The notes below the pieces were generated by a model. The model worked only from the letters and a program-made list of their open reading frames with translations, had not been told where the DNA came from and made no database searches. From Owenia fusiformis (Eukaryota > Annelida > Polychaeta > Sabellida > Oweniidae), in the NCBI GenBank assembly GCA_903813345.2, contig CAIIXF020000003.1, positions 34,707,000 through 34,770,999 on the forward strand: a DNA stretch of 64,000 nt, given 5' to 3'. Within the stretch, counting starts at the first letter, position 1, and each line of letters opens with the position of its first letter. The translations under genes were made by a program, and so were the position numbers. Shown here piece after piece: positions 25,552-37,273 of the stretch.

Positions 25552-25946
25552 ATTTACAGCTCCGACCGTATCGAACAGATGACTTCATCACTCAACTTTA
25601 CTACGAGACCAGTAGATTCACAGCTTTCAACTACCAATGGGTGATCAAGGCACGAGTTGATGGTGATAAAAAGGATCCTGTACAGACATGTTCTCGAAGC
25701 CTAAGCTACCAATTGGTCCTTAAAAGCAAAGTTAACGCCCCATTGAGCGTTCACTTTGTAGCACTTAAAGGGCCATATGGTGATATGGATGTAAAGCCCC
25801 GTATTTGTCAGTTTGAGTTTGGGGGAGAGAAGGGAATGGAAACGGAGTATCATGATCTTCTATTGGCAACTCCATCAGACTGTAACAAAGTATTAGCTGC
25901 TAAAACAATGAATATGCGCCTAATTCTTTTTCAAATTCCTAAATAA
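25552..25946 (+). CDS. ZFTRAF1 coding exon 4 (C-terminal domain and stop)
   Basis: Acceptor TGTATCCGCAG. Encodes LRPYRTDDFITQLYYETSRF, FNYQWVIKARVDGD, SYQLVLKSKV, VALKGPYGDM and the end ANTMNMRL-like segment ending LILFQIPK. The vertebrate counterpart ends RLFLFQIQK, so the C-terminus is complete. The stop TAA is at 25944-25946. I see no perfect AATAAA in the next 150 bases; a pogo-type MITE lies 154 bases beyond the stop and may be inside the 3'UTR. Confidence 0.95.
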
Positions 25947-26099
25947 CTTAAACATAACTATTTATAAGTATCTTTTTGATGAGATCTGTTTATCGGCCAG
26001 TCGATTCCCCAAACAAAAAATAGAAGTGCTAACACTTAAAATCTGTGGTATAAATATTACATACGTGTATATTATGGTAACTCTGTTATAACCTATATA

Positions 26100-26247
26100 C
26101 AGTAAAACCTGTATGTAGTGAACACGTATAGAGCCACATTTAAAGTGTGGTATTTTATTCAGGAGTATATGTAAAATGTGTTTTGCAGCGGTACTCACTA
26201 AACACATGTGTTCACTAGAGAGGTGTTTACCAAGACAGGTTTTACTG
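26100..26247. mobile_element. Pogo/Tigger-like MITE just after ZFTRAF1
   Basis: The 148-bp element begins CAGTAAAACCTG and ends with the complement CAGGTTTTACTG. TA flanks it on both sides (26098-26099, 26248-26249), the target duplication of the Tc1/mariner/pogo group. Inner arms repeat 'agtgaacac' and complement 'gtgttcact'. The family recurs at 38249-39106, 55781-55963 and as single ends near 26681, 46998 and 60065. Confidence 0.85.
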
Positions 26248-26639
26248 TATTATGGTCACTTTGTTATTCCTTTTAACAGCTATTGTTGGAAATAAGCATG
26301 CAAAAATGAAAACAAAAAACACTAAAATGCATATAAAAATAATTTAACTTTGATGTACAATAACTATAATCAAAAAATTGTTAAATGTTAAAATTGAAAA
26401 ATTCCAACAAAAATGTTATTCAATTTGAGTCACCTGTGAATATTTGGTATACCTGATTTTCCAAGAAAAGTGCATTGTAGAAATAGCAGAATATACTGTA
26501 CTGTCTCTATGCGATTTGTACTTGTACTGTATTCCACTTATGCTGGACCAATTCAAATTTTACAGACGTGTGTTTCATTTGTCACCAGACACAGAAATGT
26601 GTAAAGTATGTCAGTTGAGATCTAAGGATTTTTAAATTT

Positions 26640-29050
26640 GAGAGTGTGGCACATCTGTATATAATTAGAACACTGTCTACAGTAAAACTGTCTTATCTGC
26701 ACATCTCTGTTATAGAAAAAGGTTTTAAATTGAGAGGTTTTAAAGAGGTATTTAGATGTACAGGTTTTACTGCACAATTTGGTTTAAATTGGTGTTCTAG
26801 TAGATTCAAAATGCTTATTATACAGTTCAACTAGTCCCATATATAGTCTACAGTTCAGTTCTTCATGAAAAATAGAACTTCTGAATTTAACATTCATTGT
26901 ACTGATCATGAAATTGAACCATATAACAAAAGTTAACAGAGTCTTATTCTTACTATTTTTGTAGTCTTTAGGCCTTAACCCTTATGCCTGTTCTCTTCCT
27001 CATTTCAAATAAATGTTAGAGTGAAAGAAACCTGAGTTTATAATGGCACGTAGGACTCTACAATGTACATGTTATTGATACTAGCTAGTAAATGGTATAT
27101 TTTACCAGGTAGAACTATCAACTAATTAACAGTATTACTTTTTCAGGAGATATTATTCACTTATTATACAAAAGTTTATATAGGCTAAACACGAATAAGG
27201 CAATTTTTACTGGATTTTTAGTTTTAGAAGTGTAAAATTTACATATATGTGTAATGTCACCTTGGTTATAATCTTGTTTATGTCGTGGCTGTAGTAGGTA
27301 TTTATACAAATATATTACATGTATTTATCAGGGCCAGTTAAATTAAGATTTGAAAATGTATTTGCATTTCATAGTATACTATTGATCACTTTTTCCAAAG
27401 AGTCTTCTATTTTGAATCCGTCATTAATTGAAAACACTGTAAAAATGGTATTATTGGTGAAAAGAAGTGTTAGGGAATTTCAATTACTAAATAAGAATAC
27501 ATTTGGTGATTAGATGTACAAGAATTGGGGTGAAAAGTTGGGCAGACAAAAAAATGAACTGTTAATTGCAGAATTTAGCAGAATATAATATAAAATCATG
27601 GGATTCCTTCAAGAACTCACATCCTGCCATACTTCTAAGGAGCTTCTCATAAGCTCATATTTTGAAGCCTTTTTCAAATACTAAATAATAATAGAAAAAC
27701 AAACACATTAATTAGGTCTACTCATTTTACAGTAATTAATGAATCAGTAAATGTGTTATTTGAACCTGTCTACATAAGGGCATTCAATTAAAAGCCAATT
27801 AAAAGCTGTATCAATTTGATATTTTTTGCTATAATGATAATATTTAATGATGAACAAATGTTGCAAACGTTGCATGATAAATGTGTCATTATGACGATTG
27901 TTCCTTAGATTGTGTGGATGCTTGCTGACTTTCCAATTTCTAAACAATGACAAGTGATTAATTGCTAAATTAGAACGTTAAAATTAAAATAAGCCGTATT
28001 AAATTTCATGTAGGATTATCAGAAGGATTATCATCCCACATCGTGCAATAGTCGAAAAGCAAATACATTTTTCTGTTATCTTTGCAAAAATAGAAACAAG
28101 AAACTTCCCTGCGTACACGGGAAACTTCTAGGTTGGACTACAACTTAGCTATGTCACTTCAAACTTTCAAACTTTCAAGTGGCATTTTTGTACATAATAA
28201 TATACCCACATGTAAAAAATATACTTACTTTGATTACATGGGGAACTGTATACTAGCGCAGAATTATTTGATGTACACAATTAACATGATTTGGAATTCC
28301 CAAGCTCTGAATTTCCTATCTTGTAAGTTCATTTGTTAATTATCGACACACACATAACTATTTTGTTGTATCTTAAAGGATGTATTTCAATTTATGATGA
28401 AAGAATTAAAGGTATAGCCAGACAGAGAGCAAGTTCAACAAAAATTATGTCATTCAGATTCTCTTTATTCGTATTATCCTTTTTCATGGATATTTCCAAA
28501 ACATTTTTGCTTTATTCAAGGAAATACAGAGGAATTGACTTCTTTTTGAGAAACTGATCCGTGAGGATATAATCTCTTGAAGAATATATATACTAAAGCA
28601 CCATTTCAAAATGTTTCATGAGAATCACTTTAAAATATTATTTGGAATGAAAGGGAACACATTTTGATTGCTTGAAATTTTCTCTACTCTCTTTTATGCT
28701 GCCTTTAATTCAACTCAAATGTTCATTTTAATCAAAACAATAATCAAAAGTGAAAATGTAATTAGGCCATCACTATTTCAGTGCATGTAACCAGCAGTTC
28801 AAATAAGTACAGGGTGTTCATAAGCTTCAAGAATTTGATGAACTCCCTGTTTATGTGCAAATACATGTAATTATCTGATTATAGTCTTACAGTTCAGTGG
28901 TGTACATGTAATTGTGTCTAAATATCATAAAATATTCAAGCATTTGGTTTATTTAAAACATTTTGGAAAAACAGACTGCATTTTCACTTGGGAAGTCTTC
29001 ATAAAGAGATTCATTAATGTTAAGTGTTCCATTGACACATTTTACAATAA
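26640..29050. other. No recognisable gene; repeat fragments
   Basis: A pogo-like end 'acagtaaaactgtctta' at 26681 and 'caggttttactgc' at 26760 are remnants of another MITE. The remainder, to the start of the 20-bp minisatellite, is AT-rich with no domain-bearing frame or tandem array. Confidence 0.5.
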
Positions 29051-29054
29051 ATGC

Positions 29055-30165
29055 ATATGTACTTTACAAGAATGTATTTGTACTGTACAAGAATGTAAAT
29101 GTGCTGTACAAGAATGAATATGTACATGTACTGTATAAGAATGTATATGTACTATACAAGAACGTATATGTACTCTACAAGAATACATGTATCTATGTTT
29201 TGTACAAGAATGTATATGTACTGTACAAGAGTGTATATGCCCTGTACAAGAATGTATATGTACTGTACAAGAATATATATGTACTGTACAAGAATGTATA
29301 TGTCCTGTACAATAATGTATATGCACTGTACAAGAATATATATGTACTGTACAAGAATGTATATGTCCTGTACAATAATGTATATGCACTGTACAAGAAT
29401 ATATATGTACTGTACAAGAATGCATATGTCCTATACAAGAATATCTATGTTCTGTACAATAATGTATATATTCTGAACAAGAATGTATATCGACTGTACA
29501 AGAATGTACTTCTACTGTACATGAATGTATATCGACGGTATAAGAATGTATATGTACTGTACAATAATGTATATGTACTGTGCAAGAATGTATATGCACT
29601 GTACAAGAATGTATATGTGCTGTACAAAAATGTATATGTTCTGTACAATAATGTATATGCACTGTAAAAGAATATATATTGTACTGTACAAAAATGTACA
29701 AGTATATGTTCAGTACAAGAATGTTTATGTTCTGTACAAGAATGCATATCATCTGTACAAGAAAGTATGTTATGTACAATAATGTACATCTTCTGTACAA
29801 GAATGCATATCATCTGTACAAGAAAGTATGTTATGTACAATAATGTACATCTTCTGTACAAGAATGCATATCATCTGTACAAGAAAGTATGTTATGTACA
29901 ATAATGTACATCTTCTGTACAAGAATGCATATCATCTGTACAAGAATGAATGTTATGTACAATAATGTACATCTTCTGTACAAGAATGCATATCATCTGT
30001 ACAAGAATGTATGTTATGTACAATAATGTATATCTTCTGTACAAGAATGCATATCATCTGTACAAGAATGTATGTTATGTACAATAATGTATATCTTCTG
30101 TACAAGAATGCATATGTACAATAATGTATGTTATGTACAATAATGTATATGTTCTGTACAAGTAC
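29055..30165. repeat. 20-21 bp minisatellite, over 50 units, with 60-bp higher-order part
   Basis: The basic unit is 'tgtacaagaatgtatatg' plus two or three bases. From about 29785 to 30110 it becomes a regular 60-bp unit ('atgcatatcatctgtaca', 'agaaagtatgttatgtac', 'aataatgtacatcttc'). Because most units are 21 bp, frames run open on both strands for 80-250 codons (repeats of LYKNVYV and similar). TGTACA palindromes recur about every 20 bases. Confidence 0.93.
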
Positions 30166-31990
30166 CAGATTAGTTCTGTAACTTAAGGGATTTAGTGGTG
30201 TTATATTTATTATTATTCTATACTGCATGTTTTTGTTGTATTTTATATTTCAACATTTGTTACTTGCAATTATTATGTTCTATTTATATGTATTTATTCA
30301 CAACCATACATCTTAAGCTGGTTTTATTGTATTGGAGTATGAATGAGTCATGCTGATATTGTAAAACATAAATTCTGATATTGTACAACATAAATGTTGA
30401 AAATGTAATGTATGGTTATATTGTGAAACAGGTGATTTTTGCTTACAAGTTACATTTATTTATTATTGATAAGTTCCCCAGAGCTCTCCTCACTTTGAAA
30501 TCACCGTGCCATATCACAAACAAGGAATTGCTAACTAATAATACCTATCTTAGCTTAATCTTCGAATGTTATGCTTAAAATTTCAAATGAAATGTTGCAC
30601 TAATTTTTGTTAAAAACTTTAAAACAATGTTGTTCTAGAATTTAATTGAAAATACCAAAATGTTCCTCTGTAGGATGAGTTGTTAGTATATATGCAATTT
30701 TTTTACCTGCCACAAATTACTATTACTATCAATTAAAGTGTGTATCTTGAAGCAAAATAAGCCTGTTTTACAATATCGATATTCTTGCCATATATGGCCG
30801 ATATGGTGTTATAACCTTGGCATTATTATCGCATAGTTATGTCGTGATTACAAAATTCAAAATCAAACCGTCCGCCATTTTCAAAATTTGAATTGTGTGG
30901 TTTGGTCTTATTTCCAAACAAAAAATTTAAAACACACAAGAAAGAAGTGATCAAGATATTAGTTCAAATTTTTCGGATTGCTGATTATGAATTAATAGTC
31001 AGTTATAATATCAGAAAATAATGACATTTTCAATGTTGTCATCGATCAAGGTCGAATATCGTGTTGAGACCCTGGGAGCCACCTAGAGTCCTTGTTTTCA
31101 AAGCAAAGTTTTACTTAAACATAAAAAATATTTTGTGTTTGATGAAAAGATGTCACTGTCAATATTTTTATGAACTACAGCATTTTACTGGATCCTCCCA
31201 TCCAGAATGTGTTAGGATACATAAAGCACTTGCTGTAGAATGTAATTGGATCCACACTATGGTTAAAATAGATTTTGTTTCATTGATGTCCTGGCTCCTC
31301 ATTGGGGTTGTAGCCACAATCTAAAATAGCCATCCATTGCCAAGAAATTGAAATGTGCAAAAACAACATGAGGGGCAAAATGCAATTTTCTGTTTATTTT
31401 CATATTTCATGTGCAGTTCACAGAACATGCAAGCAGAAAAGAGAAATTGATAAGTTTCTCAAATTATTTATAGCAAGGCAGTTTCTCCAACTTATCATTC
31501 TTACATACATGTATGGCTACTGTACCTGTCCTGGCTACATCCATGGTATTAATGCTTGTTTGCAGTATCTTGCAAATTTTGTTTATTTAATGGATTACTG
31601 ATGTTTCCTATCAAGTATGTTGTATAGGAAGGAATTCTGTATCATTCAACATGTATTAATCAATATGTTATTCATCTTGAAATTTAACTAGAAAAATATA
31701 TTATAATAATCATATGCAAAATATACTTTATTATCTTAGTTGCTTTGATCAAATTAGTATAAACACTGCTCTATCTTATAATAAAATGGGTGCAAGACTT
31801 AAAGGGGCAACACAGTACAGATGAGCTGAGTGTAAAATGTTTGTTTCTGTATTCCCAATTAGACCTGTTTTCAAAATAGACAATTATAAATACAGGCAAT
31901 GGATTCATTTCATGAAAATGATTGTTTGAGGATATAAGCAAAATTTTTGAATAAATACCCTATTTTACTTTTATTTAATAATAATATTTC
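30166..31990. other. No recognisable gene; one interspersed repeat
   Basis: The segment about 30830-31330 has 'gtcgtgatta', 'ggtcttatttcc' and 'cacacaagaaa', which recur in similar order at about 45360-45460, so it is an interspersed repeat. Frames at 31061-31324 and 31353-31601 show no recognisable domain. Confidence 0.45.
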
Positions 31991-31993
31991 TGC

Positions 31994-32272
31994 ATCTCAA
32001 AATCAAAAATCTTTTATCAGAGATTGTATTTGGGATCATGTTTTCTTCATGTTTCTTGCGAATTTCATAAAAAAAGCTTTGAATTGTGGACGAAGAATTT
32101 TACTCTTTCGTACTGTACCTTGAATTTATTTCATCTCAAAATCAAAAATCTTTTAACAGAGATTTTATTTGGGATCATGTTTTGTTCTTGTTTCTTGCGA
32201 ATTTCATAAAAAAAGCTTTGAATTGTAGACAAAGACTTTTATTCTTTCGTATCGTACCTTGAATTTATTTCA
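31994..32272. repeat. 139-bp tandem duplication
   Basis: Two copies start at 31994 and 32133 with 'atctcaaaatcaaaaatc'. They share 'gggatcatgttt' and 'aaaaaaagctttgaattg'. About 95% identity by eye. Confidence 0.9.
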
Positions 32273-32289
32273 TACAAATGAACTTTATA

Positions 32290-32815
32290 TTTAGGTCTCA
32301 CGCCCAAAGCTTAGCACTGTGCCTCAGGGCAGACTGACATGTTAACTACATGTATGTCTCATACCAAAGCTTAGCACTGCAGGCCCGTAGCCAGGGGGGG
32401 GGGGGGGGGTTCGCAGGGCTCGGGCGAACCCCCCCCCTGGCCAAAATTCTTTCAAAATCAAAATTGTCAAATGTAAACCCCCCCTGGAAATTTTTGAAAA
32501 CTGAACCCCCCCTTGGCAAATCCTGGCTACGGGCCTGCACTGTGCCCCAGGGCAGACTGACATGTTAACTACATGTATGTCTCATACCAAAGCTTAGCAC
32601 TGTGCCTCAGGGCAGACTGACATGTTAACTACATGTATGTCTCATACCAAAGCTTAGCACTGTGCCTCAGGGCAGACTGACATGTTAACTACATGTATGT
32701 CTCATACCCAGAGCTTAGCACTGTGCCTCAGGGCAGACTGACATGTTAACTACATGTATGTCTCATACCCAAAGCTTAGCACTGTGCCCCAGGGCAGACT
32801 GACATGTTAACTGAA
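32290..32815. repeat. 60-bp tandem repeat, six units, interrupted by a MITE
   Basis: The unit has 'agcttagcactgtgcctc', 'agggcagactgacatgtt' and 'aactacatgtatgtctca'. Units start near 32311, 32371, 32594, 32654, 32715 and 32776. The second is split by the element at 32380-32537. Confidence 0.93.
32380..32537. mobile_element. 158-bp MITE inserted in the 60-bp repeat, CACTG duplication
   Basis: Ends CAGGCCCGTAGCCAGG and the exact complement CCTGGCTACGGGCCTG. The flanks are CACTG on both sides (32375-32379, 32538-32542). Neighbouring repeat units read agCACTGtgcc, which is the empty site, so the insertion and 5-bp duplication are certain. The interior is G-rich then C-rich ('gggttcgcagggctcggg', 'cgaacccccccc') and can fold on itself. 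Confidence 0.95.
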
Positions 32816-32845
32816 AGGATTGTTTTCAACATTTTGCACAATATA

Positions 32846-35812
32846 CAGGGTGGGCCAAAAAAAAAAAAAATAGTACCATGGGTACTAGGCTCACATGGTG
32901 ACAGAAAAAAACGGATATAATTTTTTGCTGATTTTTTGTGACAAAATTATTTCAAGCCATCTGTCTCTCAGTCAGTTAAAATGGCTGAAAAAAACGGATA
33001 TAATATTTTGCCAATAATTTGTAACAAAATTATTTCATACAACTACTCTTTACAGTGACATGGCTTTTTGCAATGCAAGACACCTGAAATTATTTGTAAA
33101 GCTAGGAAATGGGCCAAAATTGAATTTCGCGAGACAAAAATGGCGACCATTTTGAAATCAGGCAAGCTTTTGAACCAGGAGTCATAAGGGAGTTTTTTGT
33201 ATTGATGTTGAACAAAAATAACTTGAAACTGGAATCCTATCGACAGAGGTTTTGAGCAAATGGTCCAAAAGAGGATTTCGCGAGACAGATGGACAAATCA
33301 ATGTTAACTAAAATGGCTGAAAATAAAAAAACGGATATAATATTTTGCTGATTTTTTGTAACAAAATTATTTCATACAACTACCTTTAACAGTGACGTGG
33401 CTTTTTACAATGCAGGACAGCTGAAATTAAAGCTAAAATGTAAAGCTAGGAAATGGGCAAAAAGTGAATTTCGCGAAACAAGAATGGCAACCATTTTGAA
33501 AATAGGCGAGCTTTTGAACCAAGAGTCATAGGAGAGTTTTTTGTATTGATGTTGAACAAAATTAACTTAAAATGGGAATCCTATCTACAGAGGGTTTAAG
33601 GTAAATGGTACAAAAGTGGATTTGCGAGACAGATGGACAAATCAATGTTAACTAAAATGGCTGAAAATAAATAAATGGATATAATTTTTCGCTGATTTTT
33701 CGTAACAAAATTATTTCATACATCTACTCTTTACATTGACATGGATTTTTACAATGTAGGACACTTGAAATTATTTGTAAAGCTAGGAAATGGGTCAAAA
33801 GTGAATTTCGCGAGACAAAAATGGTGGCCATATTGAAAATAGGCGAGCTTTTGAACCAGGAGTCATAGGGGAGTTTTCTGAATTGATGTTGAACAGAAAT
33901 AACTTAGAACAGGAATCCTATCGACAGAGGTTTTAAAACGTGCCACAGAAAGTGGATTTCGCGAGTCAGATAGACAAATCAATGTTAACTAAAGAGGCTG
34001 AAAATAAAAAAAATTGATACAATTTTTCGCTGATTTTTTGTAACAAAATTATTTCATATATCTACCCTTTACATTGACATGGATTTTTACAATGTAGGAC
34101 ACCTGAAATTATTTGTAAAGCTAGGAAATGGGTCAAAAGTGAATTTCGCGAGACAAAAGTGACGGCCATTTTGAAAATAGCCGAGCTTTTGAACCAAGAG
34201 TCATAGGAGAGTTTTTTGTATTGATGTTGAACAAATATAACTTAAAATGGGAATCCTATCGACAGAGGGTTTAAGGTAAATGGTCCAAAAGTGAATTTTG
34301 CGAGACAGATGGACAAATCAATGTTAACTAAAATGGCTGAAAATAAATAAATGGATATAATTTTTCGCTGATTTTTCGTAACAAAATTATTTCATACATC
34401 TACTCTTTACTTTGCAATGGATTTCTACAATGTAGGACACTTGAAATTATTTGTAAAGCTAGGAAATGGGTCAAAAGTGAATTTCGCGAGACAAAAATGG
34501 CGGCCATTTTGAAAATAGGCGAGCTTTTGAACCAGGAGTCATAGGGGAGTTTTCTGAATTCATGTTGAACAGAAATAACTTAAAACAGGAATCCTATCGA
34601 CAGAGGTTTTAAAACGTGCCACTGTTATTGACAGAAAGTGGATTTCGCGAGTCAGATAGACAAATCAATGTTAACTAAAATGGCTGAAAATAAAAAAATG
34701 GATACAATTTTTCGCTGATTTTTTGTAACAAAATTATTTCATATATCTAATCTTTACATTGACATGGATTTTTACAATGTAGGACACCTGAAATTATTTG
34801 TAAAGCTAGGAAATGGGCCAAAAGTGAATTTCGCGAGACAAAAGTGACGGCCATTTTAAAAATAGGCCAGCTTTTGAACCAGGAGTCATAGGGAGGTTTT
34901 CTGTATTGATGTTGAACAGAAATAACTTAAAACAGGAATCCTATCGACAGAGGTTAGCTAGGAAATGGGCTAAAAGTGAATTTCGCGAGACAAAAGTGAC
35001 GGCCATTTTGAAAATAGGCGAGCTTTTGAACCAGGAGTCATAGGGGGGTTTTCTGTATTGATGTTGAACAGAAATAACTTAAAACAGGAATCCTATCGAC
35101 AGAGGTTTTAAAACGTGCCACTATTGTTGACGGACAGACGGACGAACAGACGGACGGACGGACAGACAGACGACAAGTGAGTGATTGCAAAAGCTCACCA
35201 TGTGAGCTAATAATAACAATACCCAAGTTTAAAGATGAATGATTCATATGATATATGTTATACCATACCATGTATCATATATCAGTTTACAGATAACTCA
35301 TTTCCTAACAAAATGACACCATCCAATTGGAAAACCATTGGTTTCTCGTGGAGTAAGAGACTAAAATTGACACCAGGGGTGCCGTGAGCGACCAAAAATC
35401 AAAAAATATTGCAGTCACAGCTGCACTTAATATGCTTGACTGAATCATCACAAATGTATTTAAAAGTAATACACAATTGATAATCAATTAAAAATATATA
35501 AGTATTATTGCCGAATTTTGCACTATACTTGAATAAATGTACCTCTTTTGAAGGTGTCAAAGTTCAAATTTCCCTCCATTTTCCGCAATTTGGAAATCTG
35601 CAGTCAATATTTTTTTGGTCGCTTTTGACACCCCTGGTGTCAATTTTAGCCTCTAGCTAAACAAGAAAACAACAGTTTTTCAATCAGATGGTGTCATATT
35701 GTTAGGAAATGATTTATCTTTAAGATGATATACAATACTTGACATGGTTTAACATTATATCATATGATATTCATTCTTAAACTTGGGTATTGGTTTTTTT
35801 TGGCCCACCCTG
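32846..35812. mobile_element. Composite element with mariner-type ends and ~340-bp internal tandem units
   Basis: The left end CAGGGTGGGCCAAAAAAA and right end TTTTTTTGGCCCACCCTG are inverted copies, each flanked by TA (32844-32845, 35813-35814). The interior from about 32900 to 35120 is 6-7 tandem units near 340 bp ('aatgttaactaaaatggc' at about 33300, 33644, 33982, 34317 and 34668), each with an ATGGCGGCCATTTT-type site. It is followed by a CGGACGGACGG run and an inverted repeat (35215-35420 against about 35590-35800, sharing 'aatacccaagttta' and 'gacaccaggggtg'). No transposase is seen. Confidence 0.82.
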
Positions 35813-36084
35813 TATATACTGTGTATCCTTTGCTGCCACTTTCTGAACCACTTTCAACAACATACTGAATGCAGGCCTGTCAGATACCTTTCCAAAACAA
35901 GGTTGCAGTTTCACAATTTTTACTGGAAGTAGCTGTATGACATCAGAGATACACTGAATTCAGGATTCCAGGATTTATTTATTTTATTTATCTAATGCAT
36001 CCCCCTATCTGACAGAGCTGGATAATGTCATCCGAGAAACACAATCCTCAAAACTATTGTCTTAAGTAGATGTGGACATAATTA

Positions 36085-37050
36085 GTGGAATTACACCTAT
36101 TTCATGGCTAAAGGCGTATCAAGGCGTTTTGGGTAACGTAGGCTAGAAAACCGCAATCCTGATTACACCAGAATTTTAAAAGCGCCTTGAAGACAACTTT
36201 TCGTGATTACACTTGATTTTTCTAAAGCGCTTTTAGACTGATTTAAGACAAAAATTTGCCATCAACCATCGCATTTGCATCAAAATCTGCTATTTAGATA
36301 TACACTTTCAACCGTAGCGCCATCTCTGGAGATTCAAAATGATCCGATACTGTATGTTCCTTTTTTTCTTAAATCGTATTCAATCTACCTCTGGCGTTAA
36401 CAAATATGTGCTAAAGAAAGCATGGAAAACAATGCATTGCTGAACTATGTACAGGATATAGGGTAGCTTTTCTCAAAATCTGTGGTTATATAATCTTTGT
36501 ACAGTAGGCCCATAGGGTAACTGGAGGGTTGGATCTTTGAGAAATTATTTATCCTAACTTAAGCTTAGGCTTACTTTCATTTCCTGCGAGATCAGGTCAT
36601 ACGCAATCGCATTTTTTAACGTGCCGTTCATCATGGCCTGGATCTTTTTGTCAGCCCAAATCGAAAGCATACGCTCAGTATTGACGTGGTCCCAATAAAT
36701 TCTACTTTGTTTCGACATTTTGGTGATTTGATTGAGTTTTGCACAATATTTGAATTTTGTTTTTTGAAGTTTCCTCCACACCGGAAATCAATAACATGCT
36801 TGATGCTCATGCGCAAATATAGTTTTCGTTCAGTGTAAAATCGAGTTAAAGTGCCTTGAAAACCAATCGGTATTACACCTACACGTTAAAGCGCCTTTGG
36901 GTGTGAAAGCGGTTTTCAATGACTAGGGGTCTGGGAGGATTACAAAAGCGCTTTTCTAAATCCGCGATCGTGATTACACCTGACTCTAAAGGCAGGTCGA
37001 AACCCGATAGGATTTTAAAAAGCGCTTTTACATCGTAGGTGTAATTCCAC
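36085..37050 (-). mobile_element. PIF/Harbinger-like element carrying a Myb/SANT exon
   Basis: Termini GTGGAATTACACCT and AGGTGTAATTCCAC are exact complements. Flanks TTA (36082-36084) and CTA (37051-37053) approximate the 3-bp duplication of Harbinger. Variants of ATTACACC recur inside (about 36163, 36216, 36873, 36975), like subterminal transposase sites. The element encodes a Myb/SANT protein fragment, as Harbinger elements do, but I see no DDE nuclease. Confidence 0.72.
36575..36718 (-). CDS. Myb/SANT-like domain exon of a Harbinger-type transposon
   Basis: Starts MSKQSRIYWDH and continues TERMLSIWADKKIQAMMNGT then NAIAYDLISQEMK. The pattern W..D.KIQ...NGT..N...Y..I..EM is the Myb/SANT-like domain of the DNA-binding partner protein of PIF/Harbinger and of host MSANTD proteins. 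The frame ends at an apparently intact donor (ATGAAA then GTAAGC), which implies a second exon that would complete the domain; none is visible before the element ends, so the copy is truncated. Confidence 0.6.
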
Positions 37051-37273
37051 CTATTGTATCATCTTTAGTCATCCACATAAAAAATATGATTAAATCTCAG
37101 TAGTCTAATCAAACCAATACTAATCCTCTTTAGTGTTGTGGCAAAATACTGTAAGGATGCAAGACCATGTTTTACATTACCATGTCATCTAGAAAACACA
37201 ATCCTAAATGTTTATTCCATATAAAATGAGCATAACAACCATGGCTTGTTTATCACCTACAGTACACAGTATC

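Noticed and set aside
29017-29861. Long frames on both strands with repeated YKNVYVL / HSCTVHI
   Set aside because: By-products of a 21-bp minisatellite; all frames are open in parts and none shows a codon signal.
31353-31601. 82-codon cysteine-containing frame
   Set aside because: No domain, no splice context and no neighbouring exon; likely chance.
32342-32568. Proline-rich frames on both strands
   Set aside because: They cross the G/C-rich MITE inserted in a 60-bp repeat.
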